Origin: Coptodactyla brooksi
Lineage: Eukaryota; Arthropoda; Insecta; Coleoptera; Scarabaeidae
Direction of reading: 5' to 3'
Assembly: GCA_033557675.1 (NCBI GenBank)
Contig: JAWQRM010000043.1
Location: 1 to 36,081, forward strand
Length of the DNA stretch: 36,081 bases
Position numbers and translations under genes: made by a program
Notes under the pieces: model-generated
What the model saw: only the letters and a program-made list of their open reading frames with translations
What the model was told of the DNA's origin: nothing
Database searches by the model: none
Shown: piece after piece, positions 9,571-18,745 of the stretch
Position numbering within the stretch: position 1 is the first letter of the stretch
How the letters are laid out: each line of letters starts with the position of its first letter

Positions 9571-10530
9571 ATGGATGAGCCTACGCCTAGTCGACAAGCT
9601 GATTAATAACACTAGAAAGAAAAGTTTTTGGCAGAAATTTTGCAAAGGGAAAATGAAAAGTCTTGGCATTATAATGTGCTACCATCAGATAAATATTCGG
9701 AACTGATTAAACAAGTGGAAAACGATGAAAGGTCTGAAAAAAGGACTCTATTACAACAAAGAAGATTTAAACGATTTGGTGTGCTAAAAATTGAGGATAT
9801 GAAAAAGTTTATATCACGGAACGAAGTGAACATACAATACTCATACTGTCTTCCAGCTGATGAGATTTGTAATGTGAATGATTCAGCTCACGTGACTGTG
9901 GACCACGACCACCATGCCGCTCGTGATAGGATGTTAGCCGAGACATCCAAAAAATATGCCAATGTCACAAAAAAATGATATTCCTCTATTTATCAATGTG
10001 TGATGTATGTCAACAAAAGAAGACAAGGAAAAAAAGATGGCTAGTTTCAAAACCAATTCTTCATTCGGAAATGAGTAGTAGATGTCGAATGGACATATTT
10101 CTAACTATAGGGGCGCCGTCCATTCTTCAATCTAACATTGGTAGAGAATTTGTCAATAATGTTATAAATCAGCTCGCCAGTCTTTGGTCAGAACTAAAAA
10201 TTGCACATGGAAAATCAAGGCACAGTCGAGGTCAGGGTTCTGTTGAACGTGCCAACCAAGATATAAAGAATATTATTAGTTCTTGGTTGAAGGACAACGC
10301 TTCGACGAATTGATCTGAGGGCTTAAGATATGTCCAATTCCATTATTCGGAATTGAGCCTAGAGTAAGACTATCAGCTTCATCGTCGCCGCAAGATATAA
10401 ATGCTGTTCAGCGTGAGGATAACCTAAGAAAGGCTATCGAAAATGATTGCAATAGTGGACTGAACGAAGACTGTGACGATAACGTTGTGGAAATTGACAC
10501 ATTAGACAGTTGCTCAGGAATATTTAGTTT
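9571..10530 (+). pseudogene. Ginger/KRBA2-like integrase, 5' part
   Basis: From ATG 9571 the frame reads MDEPTPSRQAD, then stops, then a readable N-terminal region (KFLAEILQRENEKSWHYNV, KRFGVLKIEDMKKFI). A His-His/Cys-Cys zinc-binding segment follows: DHDHHAARDRM, and after a frameshift near 9975, CDVCQQKK. Most of the catalytic core is deleted: SSRCRMD jumps straight to IFLTIGAPSILQS, losing the first catalytic region. The second Asp site reads SNIGREFVN instead of S-D-N-GREF. The Glu motif region survives as GQGSVERANQDIKN (about 10235-10272). The C-terminal region continues in a shifted frame (PQDINAVQREDNLRKAIE, LNEDCDDNVVEI) to SCSGIFS near 10530, where the Penelope-like insertion starts. 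Live versions integrate the element's DNA ends. Confidence 0.8.
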
Positions 10531-10539
10531 TGACAAAAT

Positions 10540-11130
10540 TGTGTATGAATCAAAATTATTTTCAATATAGAGGGCAATACTACAAACAAAATGAAGGAAC
10601 GGCTATGGGTAATTGCCTATCGCTGTTCATAGCGAATCTATTTATGAGTAACTTCGAAACTCAGGGTTGGTCGAGAGTATCAGTATTTCCCAAGGGTATG
10701 GTATAGGTATGTCTTTGATACAAAAAAGGCTAATGTCAATGAGTTCTGTGATAAATGAAACTCAAGATTCCCCGCTATTAAATTCACTTATGAGATCGAA
10801 AACAATGAAACATTGCCTTTTCTGCATACACTGGTCATCAGAAATAATAATAGACTAGAGTTTGATATTTATAGAAAAAACACCGCTACAAGTAATCACA
10901 TTCCTGAAGATTCCTCTCACTGTGTCTAACAAAAAATGGCTAGTTTACACTTTTACATCATCGTTTGTTCAATTTCCCACTCGATTCAATAAGATATAAA
11001 AAAGAAAGGAATCATGTAAGGAACATAGCTCCTATTAAGGGATACGATAGGAATTTCGTAGATTAATTAATTCATCGTCATAGATATAAGAAAAATTTGT
11101 ATGAATTTCCACGTTTTTCCAACAGGAACA
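10540..11130 (+). pseudogene. Penelope-like reverse transcriptase, degraded
   Basis: Reading across frames gives MNQNYFQYRGQYYKQNEG followed by TAMGNCLSLFIANLFM (10548-10645), the palm motif of Penelope-like reverse transcriptases. The next block runs FPRVWYRYV then FDTKKANVNEFCDK; the catalytic YxDD is damaged, because the Asp pair expected after YRYV is absent. Then come ETLPFLHTLVIRNNNRLEFDI (one residue too long to quote in full) and thumb-region fragments (HVRNIAPIKGYDRNF). Stops and indels occur throughout. The enzyme would copy element RNA at a nicked target; this one is dead. Confidence 0.7.
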
Positions 11131-11245
11131 ACGAACTGAAAAATTCGTTTCGCTCCCTTTCTCTCAGTTCACTAAGGGCTTTCCTAAGATTTTCAATAAC
11201 ATAGGCATGAAATTAGTTTTGTAGTCAAAAAATATATTAAAAACA

Positions 11246-11602
11246 TTGTTGGGTAATCCTAAAGACAAAACAGATATGTTAGAAAAAAGGGGAATATACC
11301 AAGCTAGCTGCACTGATTGTGATAAAAAGGATATTGGGCAAACTAGAAGGTCAGTCAAAGCAAGATTCAATGAGCACATGGCTCACTTAAAATATGGTCG
11401 TACCGAAAAATCTAGTGTTGCCGAACATGCTTTCAACAGCAACCACAGGGTAAGTGTAGAAAATGCGAAAGTGCTTAGAAATGTATCCAACAATAAGTTG
11501 TTGGATGCGTTTGAAAGCATAGAAATTGTTAAATGTAGGAATAGACTTAATAAAGACAGAGGGCCAATACCGATTAGCCCTTTGTATAATTTTATAGACT
11601 AG
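11246..11602 (+). CDS. Penelope-like GIY-YIG endonuclease domain, intact frame of a dead element
   Basis: A 118-codon uninterrupted frame. Residues 15-35 contain KRGIYQASCTDCDKKDIGQT: a GIY motif, a Cys-x2-Cys pair and DIGQT in the position of the YIG half. The helix follows (KARFNEHM with its Glu-His), then SSVAEHAFNSNH with the His residues conserved in Penelope-type endonucleases. It ends with the typical C-terminal stretch (LDAFESIEIVKCRNRLNKD) and stop. The ATG is internal to the original polyprotein, which also holds the reverse transcriptase, so this is a surviving domain rather than a separate gene. In live elements it nicks the target DNA to prime reverse transcription. Confidence 0.8.
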   Translation: MLGNPKDKTDMLEKRGIYQASCTDCDKKDIGQTRRSVKARFNEHMAHLKYGRTEKSSVAEHAFNSNHRVSVENAKVLRNVSNNKLLDAFESIEIVKCRNRLNKDRGPIPISPLYNFID

Positions 11603-11779
11603 GTTTCATAGGTTTAATTAGTTGGCAGTTGTAACGGGTAGGGCAAGGGGCTCTGTATCCTTAGGTTAGAAAACATGGGGGCGGGAAGCGCTGCACGGGA
11701 AGGTATTGTATAAACGGGTAGTGTGGAGATAAATATTGCTCCTATTGGTTGCGAAAAACCAATTAAGAATCAAATAAGC

Positions 11780-11935
11780 GTCGCCTTTTTAGTATATATA
11801 ACGTCTTATGTCAGTTAGTAGTTAGTCTTTCATCGCTCCCGATGATGCTAACTTGTTTAGCGAAACGTGCGCCAAGCATCTTCTCTTCAAATTTTGGCGT
11901 AGTGGTGACTTTGCTTTTACTTCGTTACAAACCCA
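11780..11935 (+). mobile_element. Penelope-like tail (copy C) with hammerhead-like motif
   Basis: The motif at 11835-11877 reads GCUC, CCGAUGA (one change from CUGAUGA), an extra U, stem II GCUAA/UUAGC with loop CUUGU, GAAA, ACGUGCGC, then AAGC. Downstream is AAATTTTGGCGTAGTGGTGAC, the block shared by all copies. It belongs to the same element as the endonuclease at 11246-11602, which ties the motif to Penelope-like elements. Confidence 0.7.
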
Positions 11936-11941
11936 AAGGTT

Positions 11942-12499
11942 CCAAACCCTCAACTTTACCGAAAATCTTGAAAAACAAGCTAAAATAATTAAAGGTTCCT
12001 CTGATAAATCTCATCCATCAGCCAACATTCGAGACAATATGACTATGCCCATTCCGGAAGTAGACAAAGGTAAAGGTGACTTCAGAAATATCATTGGAGT
12101 AATTCTTCAGGAAAATGACGAGGGCCTTTACAAAAGCTGCCACCAAGCATGGGGTACTTAAGGAACTCGATTGCAGACATAATTCTTCTTAGATTTATTT
12201 GTATATCTTTCTGTGATGATTAAAACATATCGGTTGTGATTATTATTTTACCTTTTCAGAACTGAGTTCGACGTTTGCATTCCGAAATTTTTATAGGTAG
12301 GAGATGTTAATCAAGATATTGAAATATCGTTGACGACTGCAGCCACTACACTTACCCTATGATTTCAGTTCGATCAGGGTAAAGCTTTATAAGATGTAGC
12401 TGCATCAAAAACTGTTCTACAAACAGATGTAAATGCAAGAAGCAATTGGTACTCTGTAATTCAAAGTACCACCAAAGTACACCTTGCAAAAAGGATTAG
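11942..12499 (+). pseudogene. Ginger/KRBA2-like integrase, 3' part with cysteine-rich tail
   Basis: The integrase resumes with ENLEKQAKIIKGSSDKSHPS, then IPEVDKGKGDFRNIIGVIL and NDEGLYK. This is the C-terminal chromatin-like beta region found in KRBA2-like proteins. A frameshift at about 12130 moves KHGVLKEL into another frame. Further on, 12389-12499 reads RCSCIKNCSTNRCKCKK and LVLCNSKYHQSTPCKK to a TAG, a dense Cys cluster like a CXC/zinc-ribbon tail. Stops interrupt the intervening region (12180-12380). Together with 9571-10530 this makes one gene split by the Penelope-like insertion. Confidence 0.75.
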
Positions 12500-12699
12500 A
12501 ATTACGGACTCTAGAAAAGAAGATTTGCAGCGTATAAAACATAAATATCAAATTGGTAGTTTAATAAATCTAATAATAAATCTTAATTAATCTGATAATT
12601 AATAGATTAATATAATAATTAATCTTAATAAATTTTCTTAATTATAATTATTGTATTCTATTAAGTCTGGTATTTTATTCAGTTTAGTTTCAAATTTTC

Positions 12700-12965
12700 A
12701 TAGAAGAATATAGACTAGGCCAAATTAGTTCAGACTAGGCCCTACCAGCTAATCCTAAAGTGTCCTAATATGGCCAGATTTGTCCTAATATGAATACTCA
12801 TATTAGGACAAACCTCTTCAACCTAGGCTAAACTAGTTTCACCTATCGGGCTTAGGACTAACTAGTTCGATCTAGGTTATACCGGTGTATCCTATCGGGT
12901 GTAGGCAGAATAGATTTGGCCTCGGCAAAACTAGTTTGTTCTAAAATCTAGCTTGATCGGTAACA
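12700..12965 (-). repeat. Right terminal inverted repeat of the Ginger element
   Basis: Inverted counterpart of 9202-9370, longer because of extra motif units and an internal hairpin (12781-12810: 12-bp perfect arms TGTCCTAATATG around AATACT). It ends CGGTAACA next to TATA. Confidence 0.8.
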
Positions 12966-13735
12966 TATATACGGTTTAGAATAAAGTTGGCTGGTTAAAA
13001 TATAACTAACACCTCTGCTGCGAAAAAACGAAATTACTTTCCGAACAACTCAATTGTAATAATTGTACACACTATATTTGTGCAAATAAAATCACTACAT
13101 TCATACGTGTGTAATATTAGTGTCGTTGCTTTTCTTACGTTTTGAATTTGCCGCGTCATCGACAGAGCCAAACAGATATGTCATGGCTGACAGGAGCGAC
13201 ATCTGGAAAAGTATCACGAGGGAGTGAGTAATATAAATGGGAGCATTGTGTTTGACTCTGTGGTTTAACTTTTTCTAAAGAAGTAACCCCAAAACCTGAA
13301 GTAAAGGCATTAAATGTTTTTTTTGTCTTTACATATGAGTTAATCTTTTGTTTACAGTGTTTAAATGTGTTAATATTGAAGGCACATATTGTAAATAGAA
13401 TTTTTGCCTTTACAGAAAAACGCAATTATGTCCTTGTTTCATTATTTCCAATTATTCAACTCAAAAAGCACACAAGAGTGAATTATCATTATAAAACATT
13501 TTCTGCGAATATTTCAAGAAACATGGAAAAGTTGAGGTTTGATTTTGCTGTAAAACCAACAGCAGATAAAAAAATCGAACATCATATGCATAACCTCAAT
13601 AGCTACACCAAATGGACAGATTTTTGGAATACCAGCTGAGTACCAACTTGCAAATCTACATCAAGTAATTTCAAATACTTCAAACTATGCGAAGGTAAAA
13701 AAATCATTAAATAAAAGACAACAAACAAGAAAAAT
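12966..13735. other. Possible LTR/leader region upstream of the gag relic
   Basis: Between the Ginger end and the gag reading there is a TATAAA (about 13232) followed about 25 bases later by TTTGACTCTG. Next comes a T-rich stretch, then a 90-codon open frame (13367-13639) ending MEKLRFDFAVKP onward that I cannot place. This could be a degraded LTR plus leader of the retrotransposon, but no second LTR is visible to confirm it. Confidence 0.3.
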
Positions 13736-14660
13736 ATGGATAACTTGATATCTATTGATCTTTTGACAGATGATATATCAAAAATATATTTGGATGAAGA
13801 ACAAAACTTGCAGTTTAATGATTTTCACCTAGCAGAAATTTTAGAAGAAGTAAATAAGCCTGAATCTATACCTAGTGCCTCAAACCAAACGTTGGAAAAA
13901 CTGTTAGAGAAATTACTTAAAGAAACACAAAAAAAAATCTGAAACTCAAAATTTAGGGAAAATTGCAAAAAATTTCATGATTGAAAAATTCACTGGCAAA
14001 AACTCAAATTCTTACCAGTGAATTAAGGATTAAGGGACAAATGGGAGAAAAAATTGTATGAGACTTTTGCAATCAAAGAGTGGTCGCCCATTACATATGC
14101 TCTTGCCTTTAAATATCAAGCAGGTTCGTTACTTGAGTATGCTTTGAAAAAAGAAAAATTGTAATGAAATAGGAAAATTGGAACATCTTGTTGGGAAGAA
14201 TACGATAAAAAGGAATACGATAAAAAAATTACATGCATTCCGACAGTAAATCCAAAAAGATTGAAGAAAACAAACATGACAAATCTGTGTCAACGAGAAA
14301 AAGGGAAAACGCTACCACCCTGAGGAGAATTGCTGGATTAAAGGGAAAAATCAAAAAGCTATTGTGGAAAATGTAAATAACTCAGAATTAGAAATCGAAC
14401 TGAATAAGAAGAATCCAAAAAATTAGAAACACCACCATTAATAGAAGTAAAGTTGGTATTAAATGACACTTCTGAAATTTCTGGAATATATGATTCAGGC
14501 TCAAATGTGTCATTAATTAATGCTAAAATATTGAAGATAAAACAAAAATAAGATACAAGTGTACAAATGGTAAAATTGAAAACTATTAATGGTGAGAAGG
14601 AAACAAAAGGTAATTATAAGGAAACAAAAGGAATTATCGGATGCTATTGTTTTATCAATA
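13736..14660 (+). pseudogene. LTR-retrotransposon gag and retropepsin relic
   Basis: Readable in order are MDNLISIDLLTDDISKIYLD and EILEEVNKPESIPS (13736-13940), then IAKNFMIEKFTGKNSNSYQ, the start of the insect gag core. After a deletion come WSPITYALAFKYQAGSLLEY (about 14083-14145) and NEIGKLEHLVGKN. A zinc-knuckle-like CVNEKKGK...HPEENCW follows (about 14288-14335). Next is the protease start VKLVLNDTSEISGIYDSGSN (about 14450-14510), where DSG is the retropepsin active-site triplet. The frame breaks repeatedly, and reverse transcriptase, RNase H and integrase are absent. Position and motif order fit a Gypsy-like element in which only the 5' third survives. No envelope gene is seen. Confidence 0.7.
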
Positions 14661-14741
14661 GCGAGAGGCAAGGGGACCCACTTAAAAAAGCATCCCGAAT
14701 GTTGAGAGGCAAGGGGATTCTCTTTTTCCTTTCTCTTAAGA

Positions 14742-14970
14742 GAAAGTATTACATTTGCAAAAAAATCGATGTTGAGATTTGTGTATTTTGACGCATTAGG
14801 CTTTTTGTAGACTATCTATGCTATTTTTGGTGGTTGGTCCGTCCGTCCGTCCGGCCGTCTGTCCGTCTGCGAATCGTTTTTAGAATGCCACATTAGATTG
14901 AATAAAACAATGCTTTACATACAAGCTAATTATTATATAATCTGGTCACAATAAGAATTTCGTAAAAATT
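14742..14970 (+). repeat. GTCC-rich interspersed repeat, inverted partner of 1-244
   Basis: Same blocks as 1-244 in the opposite orientation: AAAAAATCGATGTTGAGAT, CTATCTATGCTATTTTTGG, GGTTGGTCCGTCC, a closing ATAATCTGGTCACAATAAG. It lies directly between the gag-protease relic and a Penelope-like endonuclease fragment. Just upstream, GAGAGGCAAGGGGA occurs twice about 45 bp apart (14661 and 14705). Confidence 0.7.
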
Positions 14971-14976
14971 GTACAT

Positions 14977-15285
14977 ATGGTTGAGGTACTTAACCTAATT
15001 TTTTTATTTTTAAAACTCAAAGACAGATATAACGAACACATAAAATCTTACATAAACGACAAACTTGACTCCAATTATGCTGGTCATCTACACAGGAATT
15101 CCCACCTACCTGGAAGTATAGAACAAAATTTCCAAGTAATAAAAGTCCTAGGCAAAAGTAATAAAACGAATATTTTCGAAAACCTGGAAATATTCAAAGA
15201 AACCCTTAAAAACCTTGCAATTAACATCCAGGTCAACAACACGATATTCCAACCGATATTCCAACCTATAAAACTCCTGCAATAA
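14977..15285 (+). pseudogene. Second Penelope-like endonuclease C-terminal fragment
   Basis: A 102-codon frame. From residue 13 on it reads LKDRYNEHIKSYIND, NYAGHLHRNSHLPGSIEQNF, GKSNKTNIFENLEIF, then a hydrophilic end. The R-Y-x-EH, Y-AxHL, NxH and LE-IF pattern is that of the C-terminal half of Penelope-type GIY-YIG domains. The GIY and YIG motifs themselves are missing; the first 12 residues come from other DNA. It is a different family from 11246-11602 (little sequence in common). The tail with a hammerhead-like motif follows within 50 bp. Confidence 0.6.
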
Positions 15286-15332
15286 AATAAAGTAAAAACA
15301 CCAATATAAGACACAACAACACAAATGACATC

Positions 15333-15369
15333 AGTCTTGAAAATAGCGTAATGCTCAAACATGTCAACT
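15333..15369 (+). ncRNA. Hammerhead-like motif, second variant (copy 1), degenerate
   Basis: Reads AGUC, UUGAAAA, short hairpin AGC...GCU, CAAA, CAUGUC, AACU. The order matches 16036-16073. The core is eroded, so catalytic activity is unlikely. It follows the Penelope-like endonuclease fragment by about 50 bp, the expected place for the element's 3' ribozyme-bearing repeat. Confidence 0.45.
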
Positions 15370-15675
15370 AATAATAGTAAACAAATGTTCGTCAAGCAGG
15401 CAAGATACATCGCACTCACTACGATTAAGACGAAGCAAGGAAAAAAACAGTTAAACAGACTTCAAAAACCTCCGCAATATAAGTTTCAATAGAATTCAGT
15501 GATATTTCAAATCTACGTCCGCCATATTGCATCCGCCATTTTGAATTTTAAAATTTTGACGTCAGAAATAGAATCAGTGATCCCAAAACCCCCTAAAACA
15601 TGAATTTCATTAGAATATATATTACTTTTAACCACAGAACCAGATCTTCTGGCCCACTGTGCACCATTAAATATA
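15370..15675. other. Unassigned stretch between Penelope and Tc1 relics
   Basis: Contains CCGCCATATTGCATCCGCCATTTTGAATTTT-type sequence (15520-15560) that looks like a dispersed insect repeat, but I cannot name it. No coding. Confidence 0.3.
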
Positions 15676-15957
15676 TTGTCAGAAACAACATTGGCATTAG
15701 TCGCATGCAAGATGCCGCGAAGTGCAGAGTTATCGGATTTCGAGAAAAGTCCGATCATCGGGAACGAGTTGGATCGCCGACTTAAGGAGTGCGACAAAAC
15801 GTCCAAACCGTCCAAAATCAGTGAAGAAACTTACCTCTATTCTCCAAGCCGAATGGAAAGAATATAAGGACTTACAAGGACTTGTAGAAAGCATGCCTAG
15901 GAGGGCTGCGGCTGTAATTGCTTCTCGTGGAGGCTCTACTAACTATTGGATGTGAAT
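15676..15957 (+). pseudogene. Tc1-type transposase C-terminus
   Basis: Two frames share the reading. One gives NELDRRLKECDKTSKPSK, the stretch after the NLWxxLDRR motif of Tc1 transposases. The other gives SVKKLTSILQAEWKEYKD and LVESMPRRAAAVIASRGG followed by STNYWM and a stop at 15955, the standard Tc1 C-terminus. A one-base shift separates them. The catalytic SPDLNPIE motif is reduced to SPII by a deletion. The whole N-terminal and central part is missing. After the stop, GTGTCCAAATACTTATTAGT followed by AGATAGTG (15985-16014) looks like the Tc1 3' terminal repeat, with TA after it. Confidence 0.75.
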
Positions 15958-16035
15958 AAATGTTGTTTTTCTTTTCGATCACAGGTGTCCAAATACTTAT
16001 TAGTAGATAGTGTGTAAGCAGAAATAACATAGAGT

Positions 16036-16073
16036 AGTCTTGATAATAGCGAAAAAGCTGAAACATGTCGACT
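16036..16073 (+). ncRNA. Hammerhead-like motif, second variant (copy 2)
   Basis: Reads AGUC (stem I), UUGAUAA (two changes from CUGAUGA), an extra U, hairpin AGC/GCU with loop GAAAA(A), GAAA, CAUGUC, then GACU closing stem I over 4 perfect base pairs. It is squeezed between the Tc1 3' end and the Tigger relic. Helix layout is kept but core changes make self-cleavage doubtful. Confidence 0.5.
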
Positions 16074-16075
16074 CA

Positions 16076-17073
16076 CAATATCATTTTCTGTTGCTGTTAC
16101 AGCTTGGGAAAAAGTCGTGCGCATATAAAACGCTTTGAACGTAGCTGCAGCACCCTAATCCATTGGCTTTAGGACAGCAGATGCGTTTTAGGAAGATACA
16201 CTACCTTTACGTCTGGGTGTGGATCAAGATGGTAGGGGTAGCCTGGGGCATTATAAAGCAGGAGGATAATTTTAACAGGAACTCGTATTTTCAAACAATA
16301 GTGCTGAACTGAGGGCATGAAGCAATTCAAAAACCAATCAAATAAAAACTGCGTCATCCGTGCATTTTTATTTGCACGATAGTAAACGAGGAGACTATTT
16401 TTACTAACGTTCTGTAATGCACGTAGATTTTCGTAGCGATATATCAGGAAAGGCTTTAACTTTAATCTAGCGACATTCCCTTCCAACAAAGTAATCCTGT
16501 CTTTAAAAGCCTAGGAAACCGGGTATTGCCTTTGCATATTCCTGCATATAAGACCTTTCAGGAATTTTTTCCACCAAAGTCTGGTATCATTCACATTGAA
16601 CATGCGTTCCGGACAGTAGCTACCTTTTTTAATTATTCTGTCTAATTCAAACCATCCGTGGCTTGCTGTACACGATTCCGCCCAGTTTCATCTTCGCGTG
16701 CCTTCAAAATCTCAAAGATACTGCATGCCTTAGCTTGAATTATTAAAAGCTTTTATTTTCGGCATATTATTTTACATTTGGTTGTCAAACCAGATCGCCG
16801 CTAATTTCCCATATCATGAATAAGAACTTTTCGCTGCCTAGTTATTATGGCTTTAAATCCTGTGGATGATGTCACCGTCTCTTTCACTCTAACTTTATCC
16901 TTTAAAATCACTGAAATTCTCGAATATGCCAATTTAAAGACATGCTATTTCTTTAACCATATTATCGGCTTCGTAGTCTTGTATGATTTTGATTTTCATT
17001 TCAAAATCCTTCGTTTCTTAACAATTTCTCTAAATGATGCCATACTTTTTCTTTTCGTCGACATCTATGCCAT
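16076..17073 (-). pseudogene. Tigger/pogo-type (Jerky-like) transposase relic
   Basis: Reading the minus strand from about 17073 gives MSTKRKSMASFREIVKKRRI, then VKEIACLNLAYSRISVILKD, the N-terminal psq/CENP-B-type DNA-binding part (stops within), and FKAIITRQRKVLIHDM. Next come KACSIFEILKAREDE and, after a deletion, YCPEQVFNVNDT and AFKDRITLLEGNVA. An open stretch then follows (16489-16169: LKPFLIYRYENLRALQNVSK, YYRANKNARMTQFLF). The second Asp site reads LLLYNAPGYP where the family has D-N-A-P-G-H. DVKVVYLPKT follows, and the relic ends with PMD and MRTTFSQAVTATEND near 16080. Stops, deletions and the lost Asp make it inactive. The C-terminal end is cut at the Tc1/Penelope relics. Confidence 0.85.
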
Positions 17074-17087
17074 TTTGAGATTACAAA

Positions 17088-17106
17088 TATATATATATAT
17101 ATATAA
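17088..17106. repeat. (AT)n microsatellite
   Basis: Uninterrupted AT dinucleotides just upstream of the Tigger relic start. Confidence 0.9.
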
Positions 17107-18315
17107 ACAGTGTTATACATACAGTGACTGCTTATCGGAATGACCGACACTCAAACTGAGGAAGGGAATTCCCCGAATTGCAGATCGAAACTCGATTGAT
17201 TGACAGTGCGAAAGAGTTCTCTAAAGACGTTTTGCTTGATAAGTATGCGATGCTATCGAACAAAAACGCCTATTGACGAAACAAACGTTTTGTCGAAAGA
17301 CATTTTTATCACATATACTACGAACAAAACAGTTTTTGGCACGTTTTGTCAAAAAACGATACGTATAAAAACGTTCTTGCTGTATAAATATGCCCACAGT
17401 TTAACCGTTTCAACTCACGTCTATAAATCAATCTGTGAGTATAAAGAACGATAAACATCTCTCCGTCGGCGACCGAAAGAGGTCTCCATCGGCGTAGCTG
17501 TTGTAATGTTTCACCATTTGTGAACAAACAAAAATCGTTATCAACCTTCTGATCAAAAGATCTTGGGCACCTGCTTTGATCAGACAATCTCTTAGACGAT
17601 TTGACCTCACAGTTCTCAAATGTAGATAAAGGCTTATTTTAGTGGATATGCGAAGGTGGATCTGTCAATTTTAGTGGATCTGCCTCTTCTATGCCGAATG
17701 TTCACGGTTTCTCAATGTATTCTCCCCACCATATAAGAATAGAATCGTAGATTTTTGTACACGTGCCGCCCACTTTTTGGGCTAATTTTTTACATACTGC
17801 CTTCTGGAACTGGCCTTTGTACCCCTAGCCACTTCGTTTCGCGAACATAATTCTTTTTTTTTCAAGTTCAATTGTGAGGCAGCTTTATCTGACTCGTTTC
17901 AGAACAATCCTGACTTTAAGTTATCGGTCAGTATTTATATCTCCATTGTTCACGAAGTATAGACTGCAACGCAGGTGATGGATACCTTCTCAGGGTCATT
18001 ATACCGGCAATTGCAGAAAAGGAATAGAGCCATATCTGCAAAGAGCTGTTTATCCGTCAAGAGACATTAAATTATTACAGGTTTTTTACTTGGCCTGTAT
18101 ACGTCCAGATAATATGCGAAATTATCGCCAGGGTATGACGATTTGTCATTCAAAACAAAATTTATCTTGGCAAGATTGCAAGTATTTACAAAATACTCGG
18201 ACTACACGATGTTACCGTTTCCATAAATACCGACAAAAATAAAATACAAATATTTTCCGCTCCTTTCTTTTTTTTTTTGTTGAATCTCTTAAACTGCGGA
18301 ACGTGCAATTACAGG
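17107..18315. other. Unassigned stretch, about 1.2 kb
   Basis: TACAGTGACTGCTTATCGGA at 17119 resembles a pogo/Tigger terminus but points away from the relic on its left, so I do not pair them. ACGTTTTGTC-like words recur between 17280 and 17360. No domain is recognised. A T-rich tract (18262-18281) precedes the possible exon at 18316. Confidence 0.35.
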
Positions 18316-18474
18316 GAGAAGATAACGCGCTCCGGCGCCCTTAAACCTAAAGTTATTGGACACATTAAGGAAGAGCTAACACCGGTATTTATGGGAAAGT
18401 ACATGTGCGCCGAGCTAGATGGAGCTAATAAATACGAACTGGAAATACAAAGCCACCCCATGTATATCTAAATC
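18316..18474 (+). CDS. Possible host exon of unknown gene
   Basis: An open frame, GC-richer than its surroundings, follows CTCCTTTC plus a long T-tract and AATTACAG, a plausible splice acceptor at 18315/18316. It reads EKITRSGALKPKVIGHIKEE, then LTPVFMGKYMCAELDGANK, YELEIQSHPMYI and a TAA at 18472. The GKYMC pattern followed by an alternating hydrophobic strand is reminiscent of the end of an immunoglobulin-like domain, but that is only a resemblance. No transposon family fits. No partner exons were found nearby, so it could also be chance or a retroposed piece. Confidence 0.25.
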
Positions 18475-18718
18475 GCGTCGGAGTAGGTTTAGACGGTATT
18501 TGCATAGATAGCGATGCGGAATCAAGCAAAAAGTACCTCCTAGAGTCTATCTGCCACTTAAAGTTACGTTTATAGGGTGCGTAAGTATGAATAGAGGTGG
18601 GGCATAATAAGTGAATGGGACAATTTTGCGTCTCCAATCAGTAATTGCCACTATGCGTAGTATGATGATGAGGGCTGTTGCGTTTTTTCTTATTTTGTTA
18701 AAGAGTGATAGTTAAGTA

Positions 18719-18745
18719 GAAAATTACACGCAGTGTGTAATTTTC
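18719..18745. repeat. Perfect 11-bp hairpin
   Basis: GAAAATTACAC and its complement around loop GCAGT. Confidence 0.8.

Larger units (their letters stand above)
10530..11935 (+). mobile_element. 5'-truncated Penelope-like retroelement nested in the Ginger integrase
   Basis: It sits inside the integrase gene, which resumes on the far side. Readable in order are reverse transcriptase core pieces, a GIY-YIG endonuclease with an intact frame, about 230 bp of tail with a TATATATAA stretch (11795), and the hammerhead-like motif at 11835-11877. The 5' end is missing, the usual outcome of incomplete target-primed reverse transcription. No clean target duplication was identified. Confidence 0.8.
9202..12965 (+). 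mobile_element. Ginger-type DNA transposon with integrase-like transposase, 3.76 kb
   Basis: The outermost bases are TGTTACCG on the left and CGGTAACA on the right, perfect inverted complements. The similarity continues inward (left AACTAGATTTTAGGACAAAC, right equivalent one base different). Both ends are flanked by TATA (9198-9201 and 12966-12969), a 4-bp target duplication as expected for Ginger elements. Inside is a KRBA2/GIN-like integrase relic split by a Penelope-like insertion. Both ends carry arrays of AAACTAG-like motifs. Internal deletions and frameshifts make this copy inactive, but the insertion structure is complete. Confidence 0.85.

Noticed and set aside
16847..17143. 98-codon hydrophobic plus-strand ORF resembling a membrane protein
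   Set aside because: It is antisense to the N-terminal part of the Tigger relic.
17119..17160. Pogo-like terminus TACAGTGACTGCTTATCGGA as the end of the Tigger relic
   Set aside because: It points to the right, away from the relic, and no partner end was found.
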